A stretch of DNA of 64,000 nucleotides, from the NCBI GenBank assembly GCA_023055425.1, contig JALGPY010000002.1, positions 156,189,345 to 156,253,344 on the forward strand. The letters are read 5' to 3'. The translations under genes and the position numbers were made by a program. Origin of the DNA: Linanthus parryae (taxonomy: Eukaryota > Streptophyta > Magnoliopsida > Ericales > Polemoniaceae). The first letter of the stretch is position 1. Every line of letters begins with the position of its first letter. This document shows positions 14,001-25,400 of this stretch, one piece after another. The notes under the pieces are model-generated. The model saw nothing but the letters and a program-made list of their open reading frames with translations, was not told where the DNA came from and ran no database searches.

Positions 14001-15604
14001 GTACAAGTCATTGTGGGGCCATGCCAAGCATAATGTACTATTCTATCATGAATCCCTGCTCTCCCAGGGTGGAGTGCTGCTACTGAACTGTTCAAACAGC
14101 AAATGCAAATTCCTCCGATACCTATTAATTTTGTTTTTTATATCATGGCAATGATGAATAATCTTATTTTTTACTTAATACCTATTTGGTGAGCTGTTAC
14201 TAAGTCATTTACTGTGTGTGTGTGTGTGTCCTTTGGGGGGGGGGGGGGGGGGGGAGGTCTTAGTGAAGCAGGTCATGCCAGCTTATGCTCTTAGAATCCC
14301 AACACTGAAAAGACTCCTGTAAACATCCTTAATAGATTCGTCCCTTCCTGATCTGGCGTGCCAGTGACCCCTACGACTTTCGTTGAAGTGTGTGTTTCTT
14401 CTTCTTACGTGGTCCTTTTGTTTGTAAACTCAGTTCGCATAATTGTGCAGCATTAGCATTTGGATTGGATGTAAAATTTTATTATTGCTTCATCTATCTC
14501 TTATACGGGGCCGGCTTTTTCTTACCTCAAATTTGCGAAATCAGCTTCTTTTAACAAACCAACACACCTGCTAAAACTGGAGCATAACAAGTTAGGCTAA
14601 TTATCCCATTTTTCGGAGGACAAGTTCATGTTTCTCATTGCCTGTCTTACTATTTAGTTACATATTACCTGCTGTTAAGCAAACAAATTTGCTAGTGACT
14701 GACGGTGAGTCTTCCCACTTGTATATGTTTCTGAAGGAATGGCAAGAAGCGAATTACCCTCCATGGGCCCATGGCCCTGGCTATGTTGTGTCGAGGGATG
14801 TAGCGAAGGCAATCCACAAGAAGTACAGGAAAGGCCAATTGAAGGTACAAGAGTAGTTTATTGTTATCACATGTTTTCGGATTTTTAGTTTCTCTGCATT
14901 TTGGGCTCCATTTGGTTGGTGGTAAAACATTTTCCTGTAAGATGTTTTCCAATGTTTTGGTGTTTTGGTGCTGTTTGGTTTGAGGTAAAATATTTTCCTG
15001 TAAAATGTTTTCCCTCAAATGATGTAAATGATTTACACATTTCACATCCGTTAGCCAATTTCCGGAGCCGAAGAGTGAAGGAGTACAACAACTCATACTA
15101 ACACCTCCACCACTACTACCACCTACCTCCACCACGACACATCACCACCACCCACCTTCACCGCCACCCATCACTGCCATCACGGCCACTGTTTTGACAA
15201 TTATCAACCAAACACGAGAAAATAATTGCAGAGAAAACTTTTCGCAGAATATTTTACGCGTAAATATTTTCCCTTGGAAATCATTTTACTGCAAACCAAA
15301 CAGAGCCTTAGTTTCTTTGCATTTTGGTGTCATTGCAATCTGCATTTTGTGTTCACTTTGTTGATTTCGTAAACGTACTTGATGAACGCAGATGTTTAAG
15401 CTTGAGGATGTAGCAATGGGCATCTGGATCGACGATCTGAAGAAGGGAGGCCTGGAAGTGAGGTACGAGAATGAAGGGAGGATCTTCAACGAGGGATGTA
15501 CGGATAATTACGTTATCGCCCACTACCAAGGTCCGAGGGAGATGCTTTGTTTGTGGCAGAAACTTCAAGAAACAAATCGTGCCAAGTGCTGTGGTGAGCG
15601 ATAA
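8034..15604 (+). CDS. GALT1: GALT1-type beta-1,3-galactosyltransferase (GT31), 7 coding exons
   Basis: Exons: 8034-8799, 10510-10745, 10842-11123, 13231-13359, 13434-13613, 14737-14844, 15392-15604. Every intron starts GT and ends AG; the sum is 1914 nt (637 residues plus stop) with no internal stop. A signal anchor (about residues 5-22, [13 protein letters not shown]) indicates a type II Golgi membrane protein. A galectin-like domain follows (about 160-360; motifs [18 protein letters not shown]). The GT31 catalytic domain starts near residue 400 ([11 protein letters not shown]) and has the DDD metal-binding motif at 484-486 ([14 protein letters not shown]), PPWAHGPGY and the ending EDVAMGIW. 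Length and exon motifs match Arabidopsis GALT1 (At1g26810, about 640 residues), which adds beta-1,3-galactose when Lewis-a epitopes are built on N-glycans. It appears intact. The closely related plant GT31-galectin enzymes that galactosylate hydroxyproline are the main alternative, but the N-terminus resembles GALT1 most. Confidence 0.93.
11785..12052. mobile_element. MITE in GALT1 intron 3 (MULE-like)
   Basis: The ends form terminal inverted repeats: GGGTAACAGACACTTTCACC at the left and, on the other strand from the right end, GGGTAGAAGACACTTTCACC. Flanking 9-mers aatcaataa and agtcaatat match at 7 of 9 positions, fitting a 9-bp MULE-type target duplication. It encodes nothing. Confidence 0.7.
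12011..12367. repeat. 181-bp tandem duplication in GALT1 intron 3
   Basis: Two adjacent units (12011-12191 and 12192-12367) begin TGTCATTTCCCAA and agree over almost their whole length, with a handful of substitutions. The first unit includes the right end of the neighbouring MITE plus flanking intron, so the duplication happened after the MITE inserted. Confidence 0.85.
13869..13899 (+). repeat. compound (TG)n/poly-G tract in GALT1 intron 5
   Basis: A TG dinucleotide run is followed by 12 consecutive G residues (13888-13899). Confidence 0.9.
14213..14254 (+). repeat. second compound (TG)n/poly-G tract in GALT1 intron 5
   Basis: A TG run, the spacer cctt and 20 consecutive G residues (14235-14254) repeat the architecture found 340 bp upstream. 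Confidence 0.9.
14903..15307. mobile_element. MITE-like inverted-repeat element in GALT1 intron 6
   Basis: The left end GGGCTCCATTTGGTTGGTGG and the reverse complement of the right end, GGCTCTGTTTGGTTTGCAG, are near-identical inverted repeats that continue inward as GTAAAAnATTTTCC-like sequence. The 18 bases before it (14885-14902, TTAGTTTCTCTGCATTTT) recur after it (15308-15325) with one change. The middle holds a CCACCA-rich low-complexity stretch. The class is uncertain because an 18-bp duplication is longer than usual for MULE or hAT. Confidence 0.75.
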
Positions 15605-17532
15605 GCAGATGACTACATCCTCAATTAAATCGCTATTGCTTTTAACACGAGGGAATACTGGAGTTTAACAACAAAGAGATTCTACTGTCTCTGAGGGAGT
15701 GAGTTGTTCCAATGCGAGTTATACGAAGTAGTAATGTGTATTTTCTGTAGGTAGTATAGTCCCACTAGTAAAATCCCAGTTTTAGACTTAGGTTTCAGGC
15801 TTCGCTGAGAGATGGAACTGCGACTTCCACTGTAAATACTACTTCTGTGCACGGTTGGTTATGCCCTTATATAATCTTTAGATAGATTTACATATTTGAT
15901 CGTGTTTGTTGACTCTGGATTATACCACTAATGATTGGAAAGTTGATCTTCATTACTGTGTTAACAGAGGGACTTGAAGCGATGCGTTTTGATTATGTCG
16001 ATCGTGAAAGTATCCCCTTTGCATTTGAGAGATCACGTTACCAAAACTCGTAAGGTGATGCATTTAGATTCTGCTGATCGTGAAAGATGCTGATGGGCCA
16101 ATGTCTCTGAGGCCCGTTTCAAACCTACACTTCCTCACCGTTTGTTCTCTTTGAACATCTCCAACCATTTTAGTAGGAAATTGAAAGGGGAATCAGGTTG
16201 ATCTACGGCTGGGACTGGCCCAGCTGTCTAGGAAACCTGCCAAGCAGCCCAACCCACAACTCCGCATTTGCTAAAGTTTAATTTATGCCAGTGGGGCTGG
16301 CTTGGGATAAGAAAATGATCCCAAATAATTTGTTGCTTGGGCTTGGGTTGTATCATCCTGGCTCCAGGTCCAGCACAACTCAGCCCGCATATAGTGAGGA
16401 CATTTAACACCCTTCTGCTATATTCAATCCATCGAAATCACTTTTTATCCCTTTTGGACTACTTTGCCCTTCACAAAATTACACAAACAATTTTACTACT
16501 TACTCAACCAGATCGACAACAAAATCAATATTCAAATGGAATCACCCATAAAATCACCCTCAACAACCACCACCAACAATCAAAATCCCATACCAACATC
16601 GCAACATCAATACACAACCCGTATCTAAGTCACCTAAAGCGGGAGCGAGAGCGGGAGCGAGAGCGCGAAACCAACAAATTCTGTAAAAGTTGTATTTGAG
16701 AGCTGCTTGAGAGCGCGTATATAAAGTATATATCTAATATAATTTTAGATATAAACATATTACATATTGAATTTTGTATAATCTAGATTTTTTAGCAATA
16801 GATAGAAATCTCATATATAAAATTATAACCTCATATACTGACAAATGTAATAATGTTCAGCTTGAGTGAGTGTTAGTTGTGAGAATTTGACATACAGTGA
16901 GGCAGGAGGCTACTTGAATAGGGGGTTGCCTATGTCATTTTAGTTGAAATTCTAGTTTGACTTACTTTCAAATGGGCTTGATAACTTTAATGAGACTCAT
17001 TGCTAAGAAATTACAGAGCATTGGAGAAAATGCGCTCTAGAATTTGAATGTGAGGATTATAAGCAAATTTGAACTGAAAGCGCCGGAGCGAAGATTGAGA
17101 GCGGGAGCGAAGCCCCTCCCAAAGGTTTTAGGTGATCTAGGCCCGTATCCGGACGTCCAAATTATCTCCTTGTAAATCCATGCAACACCAATGCCACCCA
17201 TTAGTTCAAAATGCTTGAGTTCAAGCCTAAATACACAATTGTAGATCTTAATATAAGACACCAGATCACTGGTTTGTTGAATATCATTTTGTAGTATAAA
17301 CCTCTTTTCTTTCATGTGATCATGTGTTCTTCAATATTGAGAGACGTGGTAGCTAGGATTTTAGATTTCACTCCATTGGAACGCGACACTTGTGCCGCCT
17401 TCAATGCGTGATGCATTAACCCCATTGGCACATCTATCATGAGAACCTCCAATTATCCTCCTCATCACTAGAACTTCCATTTCTCATCTTCATAGAAGAA
17501 TTCCCCAAGTGGGTGTCCTCCATACCCACCCA
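15605..17532. other. GALT1 3' flank, no gene seen
   Basis: The first few hundred bases should be the 3' UTR; no canonical AATAAA was identified. Beyond that is AT-rich sequence with a short tandem repeat of GGGAGCGAGAGC (about 16639-16670) and a related GAGCGGGAGCGAAG near 17100. No supported gene. Confidence 0.5.
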
Positions 17533-17940
17533 CTAGGGCTGAGCACGGACCAGGTTGATCGTGTAATCGTTCTATTTGTGCCCCAACCCAATGGTCCCGG
17601 GTTAGCTATTTGACAACCCATACCCAATCAATTAACCGCCCCACCCAAACTTAATCAAGCATTTCAACTTGGACCCGTCCCGGGATTTTACGGGTTGAAA
17701 AAAAAAATACTAACTGTAACTTTAACTTGCCTAGTAAATTGAAGAAGACCAGCTCAAACAAGCAAATAACAACTTAATTACAATCCAGCACTTAAATCTG
17801 AAATTAACAATACACTTGCTGGGTCAAATCTGATAACGACATCCAGCAGTTAAATCTGAAAATTAATAATATCCTTGCTGGTTCAATTTGATCACGATAT
17901 TCAGCAGCTAAAAGTAAACATTCTATGGAGTAATTATTGC

Positions 17941-18105
17941 TTGCTCCAAGAGCAAATATGACGTGGTGCTCTAATCAATACATCACAGGACACGTCAGGA
18001 ACATGTAGGAATTCACTTTCTTTTGTCTGCCACTCATTCTCTTTCTTCCTGACGTGGCATGTGCTGTATTGATTAGAGCACCACGTGTATTTGCTCTTAG
18101 AGCAA
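17941..18105. mobile_element. 165-bp MITE with long inverted repeats
   Basis: The left arm (17941-18000) and the reverse complement of the right arm (about 18047-18105) align over about 58 bases: both start TTGCTC, then AAGAGCAAATA, and share GGTGCTCTAATCAATACA and CACGTCAGGAA. Only about 45 bases separate the arms, so a transcript would fold into a near-perfect hairpin. No target duplication was recognised. It lies inside the hAT 3' region. Confidence 0.75.
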
Positions 18106-18289
18106 ACAAAAATTTCTCCTTTATGATACAATCTTTACAGAACCATGCGCTACACATTCTGCATCAAAAAATTAAGTTTGCATATGAAATAACCCAAGTC
18201 CAGTTCCATCTTCAACGCCTAAGCTACCAGCAATAGCACAACTATGCAATTTGAACTATTCTACTTCCTGCGGTGCTGGACGTGATTTA

Positions 18290-19380
18290 GAGAAACCTAT
18301 AACAACAAAGATTCGAAGAAACCTACATGAACAAGATGCAATACAAATATTAGTATCAATGAATAGTTCTCCACGACAAAGAAAAGTAAACATGTATTAT
18401 GCATACCAAAATTTGTATTCTTGTAAAAAAAAAAGCCACCAAATTTGTCAAAATATGTATTCTTGTAATGCAGATTTCTTGCACAGATGATGGCCTCCAT
18501 GAAAGTTAATCCTTCAAGCACAATATCATCAGATGATATCAAAATAACATAAGCAATGCTGCCTTCATTTGACATAGTATTAAATGAGGTATCTGGAAAG
18601 AATTTAACCTCAAAATTTACCTTTTCAAGATTGGGAGTAGAAGCATAAAAGGTACTCAAAGAAGAGCTTTTATGCATCACCAGCCTTGGGCTCTATTTAA
18701 TTCTATTGAAGACAAGATCATTCTTAGACCTCCATAATAGCCACCATCTTTTTCAAAACTTGCAAAATCACATATTAACCCACATAAGAAGTTAAAAACT
18801 GATTAATAGTGTATTTAGACATAACATAAATATAAATCCACGCACAATAATAAATATTAAAAGGTAACGTATAGATTAGGCATCTCAAAAGGGTTGTGCA
18901 CAATTAGCCAATATAGCATCAAAAGGGGTCTGAAGAATTAGCCAATATAAGCTGAATGAGAGGCACATAATATATTCCAAGCAAAAGACATGTCTGCTGC
19001 CCTCGGGATTTATGATAGGTAAATAAGACGTCAAATAGTCCATATATTCGACAAAATTAGTTATGCTAAATACCAGTAACCCATATTATAGCATAGAAAA
19101 CCTGTATGAATAGCAAAATGAAAGAATCAGTAGCCAATAAAAACAAGATTCGTTACATCAAGTGTGATGAAGAGAATACCATTGGTCGGTCGTCACCAAA
19201 ATATTCATATATAACGCCAAAATATGTCTGATTCACCTCAGAAGGAACATAAAATCCACAACGCAACTGGAAGTAATACCTGAACCAGCAAAGTATTTGA
19301 AGTAATTTGTTAAGAACAAGCAAAGTACAAGCAGTCCCATCTATTATCACTCTGAATTATGAAAATAAAGCTACCTTATA
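18290..19380 (-). other. exon-like fragments of unknown origin in hAT 3' region
   Basis: Two minus-strand stretches look like pieces of a host protein rather than transposase. One (about 19180-19281) lies between a TTCAG acceptor and an ATG/GTATTC donor and would encode a segment including CGFYVPSEVNQTYFGVIYEY. The other (18297-18680) includes FFPDTSFNTMSNEGSIAYVI. No family is recognised. A gene fragment captured by the transposon is possible; chance open frames cannot be excluded. Confidence 0.3.
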
Positions 19381-19652
19381 TATAACTTGAAACCTGAAAG
19401 TTACTCCCAAAAAGCAAACCAAACAGAGGCACGATTATACCCAAAAAGAGCTACCAACCCGCTTAGAGATTATAAAAATGAATCTTGTACCAATTTAAAT
19501 GTTAATACATAAAGAACATGCATAAATATTAAACTTCATTCATTCATCGATTACGATAGAGCTGGGACCATCCAAGTCTGCAAGAAGGGAATTGAAGTAC
19601 ATAATTAATATGCATGATAGCAAAAAAAAAAAAAAATCGAAACAAGTAAGAA

Positions 19653-20716
19653 TTAACGTAGAACACCTGAACCAGGTTCTAACTCGTTAAACGACGTCAG
19701 AAAATCCATTGAATCGCGCATATCAAGTTGTTCCAACCCTGCCCTCAACCAGTTTTGACCACATATAAGAGCCTCTACCATTTGAGGTGATAGAGAGCTT
19801 CTAAATGCATTGAGGATCCTCCCACTTGTGCTGAATGCAGATTCAGAAGCTACAGTGAAAAACGGAATCGCCAACACATCCTTGGAAGTTTTAGAAAGAA
19901 GCGGATACTTAGACTCATTAAGCTTCCACCAAATTAGGATACTAAAAGAATCTGCGTCTGGTACATAACTTTCCTTTAAGTACCTCCCCAATTCATTCTT
20001 AGTTTCCATGCACTCTTCATTTCCCATTTGTTTCAAAAATTTAGAATGCAAATTAGAATCAGATCTCCTTTTAGAAACAAAAAATTCAACATTACCTTCT
20101 GCCCTCGACGTTTGACTAGTACCATTAGTACTTTTTTCACGTTGGACATAGAAATCGAACAATCTGGTCATGGTAGTCTCGACTCTCTTTGTCATAGCTA
20201 CCGCTTTAGCACTATCATGAACTTTATCAAAGCAAAACTTCACGTATTTCATTTTGCTTCGAGGATCTAAGACAGAAGAAATATAAAGCAATAAGTTGAT
20301 ATTATTGAGGTTATCACAATACTTATCGAACTTCTTTTTCATTCTTTCGGTCATTGCTTTCAAAGCAACATCATCAGTTTCAATCATTTTGGATAAAGTT
20401 GACAGAATAACCACAAGTTCATCAAAAACTGTTTTGTCGTCAAATACTATGAACCAGCGAATTGCAAGGTTGCACAATAAAATACTTCCAAGTATTGATT
20501 AAAGAACCTTACCTTTTCCCAATCATCCTTGTTAGGAGCACCAAGTATTTTGTTACCCCTACCCCTTGCCTTTCTTACACCAGTCTCTTCATTTTATTCG
20601 ATGCTGAAGTGTGAGGAGTACTTGGAATCAACCTCCTCAAGACGAACAAAAGCTTGTTCAAACATTTCAGCAGTTTCAAGCATCATGTAGGTGGAATTCC
20701 ATCTTGTTTCAATACC
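19653..20716 (-). pseudogene. hAT transposase, C-terminal part with dimerisation domain
   Basis: Read from 20716 downward, the sequence continues the transposase directly across the Athila insertion point (TRWNSTYMMLETAEMFEQAF), is interrupted near 20597-20478, and then runs open for 274 codons to 19653. The last third is the hAT C-terminal dimerisation domain (DVLAIPFFTVASESAFSTSG, then SSLSPQMVEALICGQNWLR near 19740). Such RICESLEEPER-like proteins bind and cut transposon ends. Here the coding sequence is separated from its N-terminal two thirds by 13.7 kb of Athila, so it cannot make a transposase. Confidence 0.9.
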
Positions 20717-21132
20717 TGATAACGCCCAATTAGGGGTTATCTTTTAGCCTGATTTCACGAGTATTTGTGCCGAAATTAGCGGTTTTTGCCGGAAAATGCC
20801 TTAGAATGCCCCGGGAATCTAGAACGAGACGTTTATTTGTACTTGCTGGATTTCTGCTTATTTCTGCTCATCTCTTGCTATATTTGGATATGATCGCGGG
20901 TATTCGTTCGTGTTGCCTTTTCAGGAACAGGTTCAGGAGGTGCATCGGGAAGCGTGCCGGGACCCAGCCGGGACCGTCTCGGGAAACGTGCACAAGACCG
21001 GGACACGACGGAAACACGGAAGAGCAGAAGAGCACCGAAGAGGCAAGCCGGGAGCATCAGGAAGAAGAGTGGGACCCAGGGGACCAGTCCTGGCCCACCA
21101 GAGGACCAAGTGGGCCCCACATACCCCACGGC

Positions 21133-21258
21133 CTGCGTATATACGCAGGCCCTGCGTATATACGCAGCACCTGCGTATATACGCAGGCAGTGGGGAGGTG
21201 GGGGGATCTTGGTTGGGCCCTGGTTGCGTATATACGCAGCCCTTGCGTATATACGCAG
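21133..21258. repeat. palindrome array, 5 copies (5' LTR)
   Basis: Three copies of CTGCGTATATACGCAG (21133, 21152, 21171) are spaced 19 bp apart. After a 39-bp gap come two more (cores at 21225 and 21244), again 19 bp apart. The 16-mer is its own reverse complement. Confidence 0.98.
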
Positions 21259-21339
21259 CCAGTTTGACTTTTTGACAAAGACGGTGGACCGATGGCATAT
21301 TCCGTAATTTCGAGCACGAGCGTTTTCAGGAAACAGCAC

Positions 21340-21348
21340 TATTTAAAG
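21340..21348 (+). promoter_or_regulatory. candidate TATA box of Athila 5' LTR
   Basis: TATTTAAAG sits downstream of the palindrome array within the LTR; the same sequence is in the 3' LTR near 33433. The role is inferred from sequence and position only. Confidence 0.5.
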
Positions 21349-22325
21349 ACTCGTCCAGACTCGTTTTGAAGACACGAAGGACACAGCACAATTCACAGCA
21401 CAACCGAAGGACAAGTCGGAGCATTCACGGAGAGCACGAAAGCGCGATTCGAGATTCGAAGACTTAGTTTGATTTCGTTCTCTCTCTTTATATTCAGAAA
21501 CTGCGTTTTGTATTATGTCTAGTCGTAGCTAAACTTTTCACCTAGGTTCTCGGTGAACCTAGGGTTTCGTACTCAGATTTTATGATTACTACGTTTATGG
21601 ATTCATGATGATTGTCTTAATTCAGCAAGTTGTATCTGTTATTCTGGTTTGATTATTATCGAATATGCATGATAGGATTGATCACCCAGGATTGCTATAG
21701 ACCCGAGCTTGTAGGTGAAAACGTCAAGTTAGGGTTAGGAAGAAAAACCGGGATTTAGTACCTTACCCTGATAGACCGACCAGAGAAAGGGAGATAGGGC
21801 TAGCATTGAAAAACGTGAGACCAACTGTTAGAGGATTTGACCCGGGCCATTCGGACAGGTTAGAAACCCTAACAGGATTAGACCGAGACTGCAAACTTAG
21901 GCAGCTTAACAAGAATCCGAAAGTCTGCAGGATCGGGATTACGTGTGGAAGCTGAAAAGTCACTGCACAACTGGTACGTTGCACAGATACCGAAACTGCT
22001 GAGTGTTTTCATGAACGAACGTAAAACTGAAATCTGTAGAAACCCTAGGGGATCCTGGAGCCTAGTCTTCATCTATTATCGTTACAACAAAATCAGCTTA
22101 TTTCAGAAAACGTCACAAAAATATTTACAGTTTTAAATTCTGTTTTTAGTTTAGTCACTATAATCACAACCTACTCCTCCTGGTTACTACTCTTGGGAAA
22201 CCGAAACTGACAACGTGAGTAAACCCGAAACAGTCCTCGTGGGAACGATAATCCGAGTCTAATTGCACCCGGTACTACAAGATTCGTACACTTGCGATAG
22301 CACGCTAAATTGCGCATCAAGTTTT

Positions 22326-22343
22326 TGGCGCCGTTGCCGGGGA
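22326..22343 (+). other. Athila primer-binding site
   Basis: TGGCGCCGTTGCCGGGGA starts 6 bases after the LTR end. This is the standard Athila primer-binding site, usually ascribed to tRNA-Asp. Confidence 0.85.
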
Positions 22344-22464
22344 CTTTTAGGGTCTATTTAGTAGTCAGGATTAGTTTTCTGAGTTTTTATTTATTTTCAG
22401 TTTTGTTATTTTTCTTTTTATCTCACTGCGTTTTCGAATCTGCGTTTTCAGGACTGTTTAGTTG

Positions 22465-25400
22465 ATGCCCCGATTGCCTCGCGATTTGGTGACACCACTC
22501 GACAACCCGGAAAAGCTGTATACCGAACAGAACCGCAGAAACCGAGAAAGCAGGATGGCAACCAACGAGAGAGATCCACCCGAGAACACCGCAGCCGGTG
22601 GTCAGGAACGAGAGACACGTACCCCAGCCCAGATGGCAAGGTACATTGAGGAGCTTGTCACAGCGGGACTTGCTGCCCGAAGCAACCAGAGAACATATAA
22701 CCGATCTGGGAAGGCGTTGGTGGAAAATTTCGAGGTCCCCACCGGGGGGCATGAGCGAGCCATTGTGGTGCCCGAGATCACCGCAGAGCACTTTGACATC
22801 AAACCATCCACCATCCAGACGGTACAAACTCTCTGCCCGTTTCATGGCAGGGCCGACGAAGACCCGAACGATTTCATCGGGAAATTCGAAGATTACTGCA
22901 ACAAGGTCAGATACAAGGGGGTAGAAGCAGAGGCACTCATGTTGATCTTATTTCCGTACTGTCTTTATGGAGTAGCCAAGGACTGGCTCGAATCCCGACC
23001 ACCCCGATCCATCACCACATGGGAGGAGTGTGTCGCAGATTTTCTGGCGAAGTTCTATCCCGCCTCCCGAGTCATACAGTTATAGAGTGAAATACTGTCA
23101 TTCAGACAGAAGATGGGGGAGACGGTAGTGGACGCATGGGACAGGCTCATGAGATTGGTCAAACGGTGCCCGAACCACGGTTTTGGAGACGCAAAAATCC
23201 TGCAGGTTTTCTACCATGCCCTAGACAGGGAGAACGCCGACAGGATTGACAGAGAGGCCGGGGGTAACTTCTTGTATCACGTGGACAAAGAAGGTGCGTA
23301 TGACCTGATGAAGCAGTTGGCCAAGCAGGACACCCGACTGTTTGACGATCGCAGGATGGCGGCTAGAGCCGAACCTGCAGAGGATGACCGGATAGACAAC
23401 CTGGCCAAGATCGTTCACGACTTGGTCAAGAAAGTCTACTCGGACAAGAAGACTGTTGCAGCAGTCGAGGAACCGGATCTGGACACAGCCATTGAGGAGC
23501 TAAGGACTGAAGATACCAACTACGTACAGCAGCAGTGGGACCCGAGCCGGTACCGACCGGGCACGAGAGACCATCCCGGGTTTCGGTACGGAAACCCGAA
23601 CGCAGCAGTTTATGCACCGGGGTTCCAGCACAGGCCACCAGCTCAGCAGGCTGCCCCGGCCCAGCAGGCTCAGACAGTCCCGTCAGCACAGCAGTACGAC
23701 GCTCAGATGAAAGAAATCAAGTCCATGTTCCAAACTATGGAGTCCCGGTTCAAGCACATGGACACCTTGACGGCAGATATGCAGACAACCAAAACGTCAC
23801 TGCGCGCTTTGGAAGTACAGGTGGGGCAGTTAGCACAGCAGCTAACGGAGAGACAGCCAGGAAACCTACCCTCGAACACAGTGAATAATCCACGGGCTCA
23901 GATCAATGCTATCTCCACTCGGAGTGGATTGGCACTGCAGGATCCACCGTATCCCAGCCACGCACGTGCAGAAAATTCGAAAGAAGTGGAACGCAACTTG
24001 TCGGGCCAGGATAACAGCACAGCCGAGCGCCCCCAGCCGAAGGGCTCGGTTGAGCAGGATGCAGTGCAGAACGAGACAGGTGCAGAAACTGTACCCGTCT
24101 CCAAGGAGGTCCCGTACCCCTTGCGAACACGAAAGAGGGATGACAGCAAGGACTACGCCAGGTTTCTCGAGATGTTCAAGCAGCTGCATATTAACATACC
24201 TTTTGCTGAGGCTTTGGCTAAGATGCCCACTTACGCCAAATTCCTCAAGGACATCTTGTATGGGAGGAGGCGAATGAGCGATTTCGAGACCATAAACCTG
24301 ACGGCAGAAGTGAGCAATTGTGTGAAGAATGGGCTACCGAGGAAGAGAAAGGATCCTGGCAGTTTCGTAATACCGGTCACCCTAGGTAACGCTTACACAG
24401 GAAAGGCTCTGTGTGACCTAGGGGCCAGCATCAACCTGATGCCATTAACGATTTTCAAAAGTTTGAAAGTCGGTGAACCCCGACCCACCAGAATCATGCT
24501 GCAGATGGCAGACAGGTCCGTAAAACAGGCCTACGGGGTTATCGAGGACATCCTGGTCAAGGTCGGCGAGCTTATTTTTCCGGCAGATTTCGTCATCCTG
24601 GACATGGAGGCAGGGGAGGTACCGCTCATACTTGGCAGGCCGTTTTTGGCCACGGGCGAAGCAATGATAAACTGCAAGAGCGGGGAGCTGACCATGCAGA
24701 TTAACGAGGAAAAAGTCAAATTCAACGTTTTCAAAAATCTGCAACTGCCAAACTACTACGACCACGAGGACATCTTTGCTATCGATGTTGTGGACGAAGG
24801 CTGGGAAAACGAGGAGATGGACCAATTGTGGGAAGAGATTGACAGCATGTACGGGGAAGAAAAGGAGAAGACTCGGTGCGAGCACGCCATGAGAGCCGAG
24901 GACTGGACCACTTTGCACCGGGACGAAGACGGCGGGCAAAAGATGATTCTGGTCCCGTCACTCAAGGAGCCACCCGTACTGGAGCTGAAACCGCTCCCGA
25001 GCCATCTCAGGTATGCGTATATTGGTGAAAATAGTACTCTGCCCGTAATTGTTTCGTCTCGTTTATCTCAGGAACAGGAGCAGAAACTGCTGGAAGTATT
25101 GCGAGAGCATAAGGAAGCAATCGCCTGGACAATTGCAGATATCAAGGGGATCAGCCCCGCCTACTGCATGCACAAGATCCGAATTGAAGAAGGCAAGAAA
25201 CCGGTGATTCAGCCCCAGCGGAGACTGAACCCGAACATGAAGGACGTTGTGCGGAAAGAGGTCATGAAGTGGCTGGAAGCGGGAATCATCTACCCCATAT
25301 CGGACAGCACGTGGATCAGCCCGGTCCAGTGCGTGCCCAAAAAGGGGGGTATTACGGTGGTGCAGAATAATGATCAGGAGCAGATTGCGCAGCGCACCGT

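Larger units (their letters stand above)
20717..22319 (+). repeat. Athila 5' LTR
   Basis: Begins TGATAACGCC and ends TTGCGCATCA. It contains five palindrome copies (21133-21258) and about 80 bases further a TATA-like TATTTAAAG (21340-21348), the probable core promoter. Overlapping open frames in all six frames around 20.8-21.3 kb are a property of the array, not genes. Confidence 0.97.

Noticed and set aside
20767..21339. Long overlapping open frames on both strands in the Athila LTRs as host proteins
   Set aside because: They repeat in both LTRs, occur in all frames and follow from the stop-free 19-bp repeat.
23083..23085. Programmed readthrough of the Athila gag TAG
   Set aside because: The following AGT GAA is not a known plant readthrough context, and the stop falls inside the gag domain rather than at a gag-pol border.
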